Below, piece by piece: positions 63,561 through 64,000 of a stretch of 64,000 nt of DNA. The stretch is taken from positions 54,077 to 118,076 of the forward strand of contig MNEF01000116.1 of NCBI GenBank assembly GCA_001917535.1, read 5' to 3'. The translations under genes were made by a program, and so were the position numbers. The notes under the pieces are model-generated. The model did no database searches. It was not told the DNA's origin and saw only the letters and a program-made list of their open reading frames with translations. Origin of the DNA: Candidatus Rokubacteria bacterium 13_1_40CM_69_27. Lineage in GTDB: Bacteria > Methylomirabilota > Methylomirabilia > Rokubacteriales > CSP1-6. Position 1 is the stretch's first letter, and each line of letters opens with the position of its first letter.

Positions 63561-63654
63561 TCCCGAACCCAATATCACGTCGTTTTCGGGATCGTCAACA
63601 AAACCATCCGGGCCCACCTCCGCGAGCTCGCAATCCGCAACATTTCCTCGCCCG

Positions 63655-64000
63655 TCAAGCCGCGCGCCGGCGGGCCACCCAGAAGCAGGCGGAGGCGAGC
63701 GCGCTGAAGAGGACGGAGGAGAGGAACGCGATCCGGTAGGAGCCGGCGACGTCGTGCACGGCGCCGCCGAACCAGGGGCCGAGGGCGGCGCCGACGCCGT
63801 TGCCAAAGTTCAGCAGGCCGTAGATCACGCCGAAGCGGCGGCCGCCGAAGAGATCGGCGGCGATGGCCGTGATGATCGGTCCCCGGGCGCCGAAGCCGAG
63901 CCCGAACAGGAGCGCATAGACGACGAGCCACGCCGTGTGCGGCCACGCCTCCGTCGCCACCAGGGCCAGCGCCCCGCCCGCCGTGCACCCGAACGAGATC
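63655..64000 (-). CDS. MFS transporter, 5' end cut by window
   Basis: 115 codons open to the window edge. Hydrophobic segments with the end ISFGCTAGGALALV then LVVYALLFGLGFGARGPIITAIAADLFGGRRFGVIYG, and a last helix. The pattern is the C-terminal half of a major-facilitator (MFS) antiporter-type protein, substrate unknown. Confidence 0.85.
   Translation of the reverse strand, partial: ISFGCTAGGALALVATEAWPHTAWLVVYALLFGLGFGARGPIITAIAADLFGGRRFGVIYGLLNFGNGVGAALGPWFGGAVHDVAGSYRIAFLSSVLFSALASACFWVARRRAA

Overview
This is a 64 kb stretch of a very GC-rich bacterial chromosome with dense, mostly minus-strand operons. Many stop/start overlaps are TGATG, GTGA or ATGA. No rRNA, tRNA, CRISPR array, phage or insertion sequence was seen. 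The mix of genes includes a Pup ubiquitin-like protein outside an actinobacterial context, selenoprotein SelD, LivKGFHM transport with an embedded acyl-CoA ligase, and MoxR/VWA genes. It suggests a Rokubacteria/NC10 (Methylomirabilota)-type organism; this is an inference, not a proven assignment.

Region 1 (1-13.4 kb, minus) is a long housekeeping run. From its promoter near 13.4 kb it reads rplM-rpsI-argC-argJ, an intergenic repeat, then rpsB-tsf-pyrH-frr-uppS-cdsA-dxr-rseP-ispG-ferredoxin-proS. It joins translation, isoprenoid/lipid II carrier synthesis and arginine synthesis. Region 2 (13.4-24.8 kb) holds nth, a HIT protein, an aminotransferase, a glycosyltransferase that has lost its 5' end at a junction with an ACT-malic enzyme gene, a CinA-like gene, a plus-strand RpoD-type sigma factor, a DinB-fold protein, a biotin carboxylase/carrier pair and two ferritin-like proteins. 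Region 3 (24.8-31.5 kb) is a branched-chain-amino-acid-type ABC transporter operon, livK-livG-livF-fadD-livM-livH.

Region 4 (31.5-43.4 kb) is rich in sulfur and Fe-S genes. It has DNA polymerase IV, cysE-nifU-like-nifS, a divergent DsrE/F/H-like sulfur-relay trio, and a full isc set (iscR-iscS-iscU-iscA, terminator, hscB-hscA-fdx-iscX) behind a clear promoter with two IscR-like operator sequences. The isc-operon IscS has Leu and Gln in place of the PLP-lysine and active-site histidine. The second desulfurase is intact, but its partner scaffold lacks the third cysteine. A GalT-like protein without the nucleophilic histidine and a small redoxin with an in-frame UGA (UxxC, selenocysteine) follow.

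Region 5 (43.4-55.9 kb) is a MoxR ATPase/DUF58/giant triple-VWA/TPR operon, then an ADP-forming acyl-CoA synthetase and a GT4 glycosyltransferase. Region 6 (55.9-64 kb) has an orphan zinc-finger anti-sigma-like protein, a PhnDCEE-type ABC transporter, and the run pup-fmdB-lysR-selD, in which SelD is itself a selenoprotein. It ends with a visibly lower-GC long-type dCTP-deaminase-like gene beside the scar of an older copy, and a partial MFS gene.

Two themes connect the window: selenium (selD, a selenium-type LysR regulator, a Sec redoxin, possibly the adjacent transporter) and sulfur mobilisation split over two clusters. An intergenic repeat with an exact 18-base core occurs at three sites (four core copies), with a diverged relative at a fourth.
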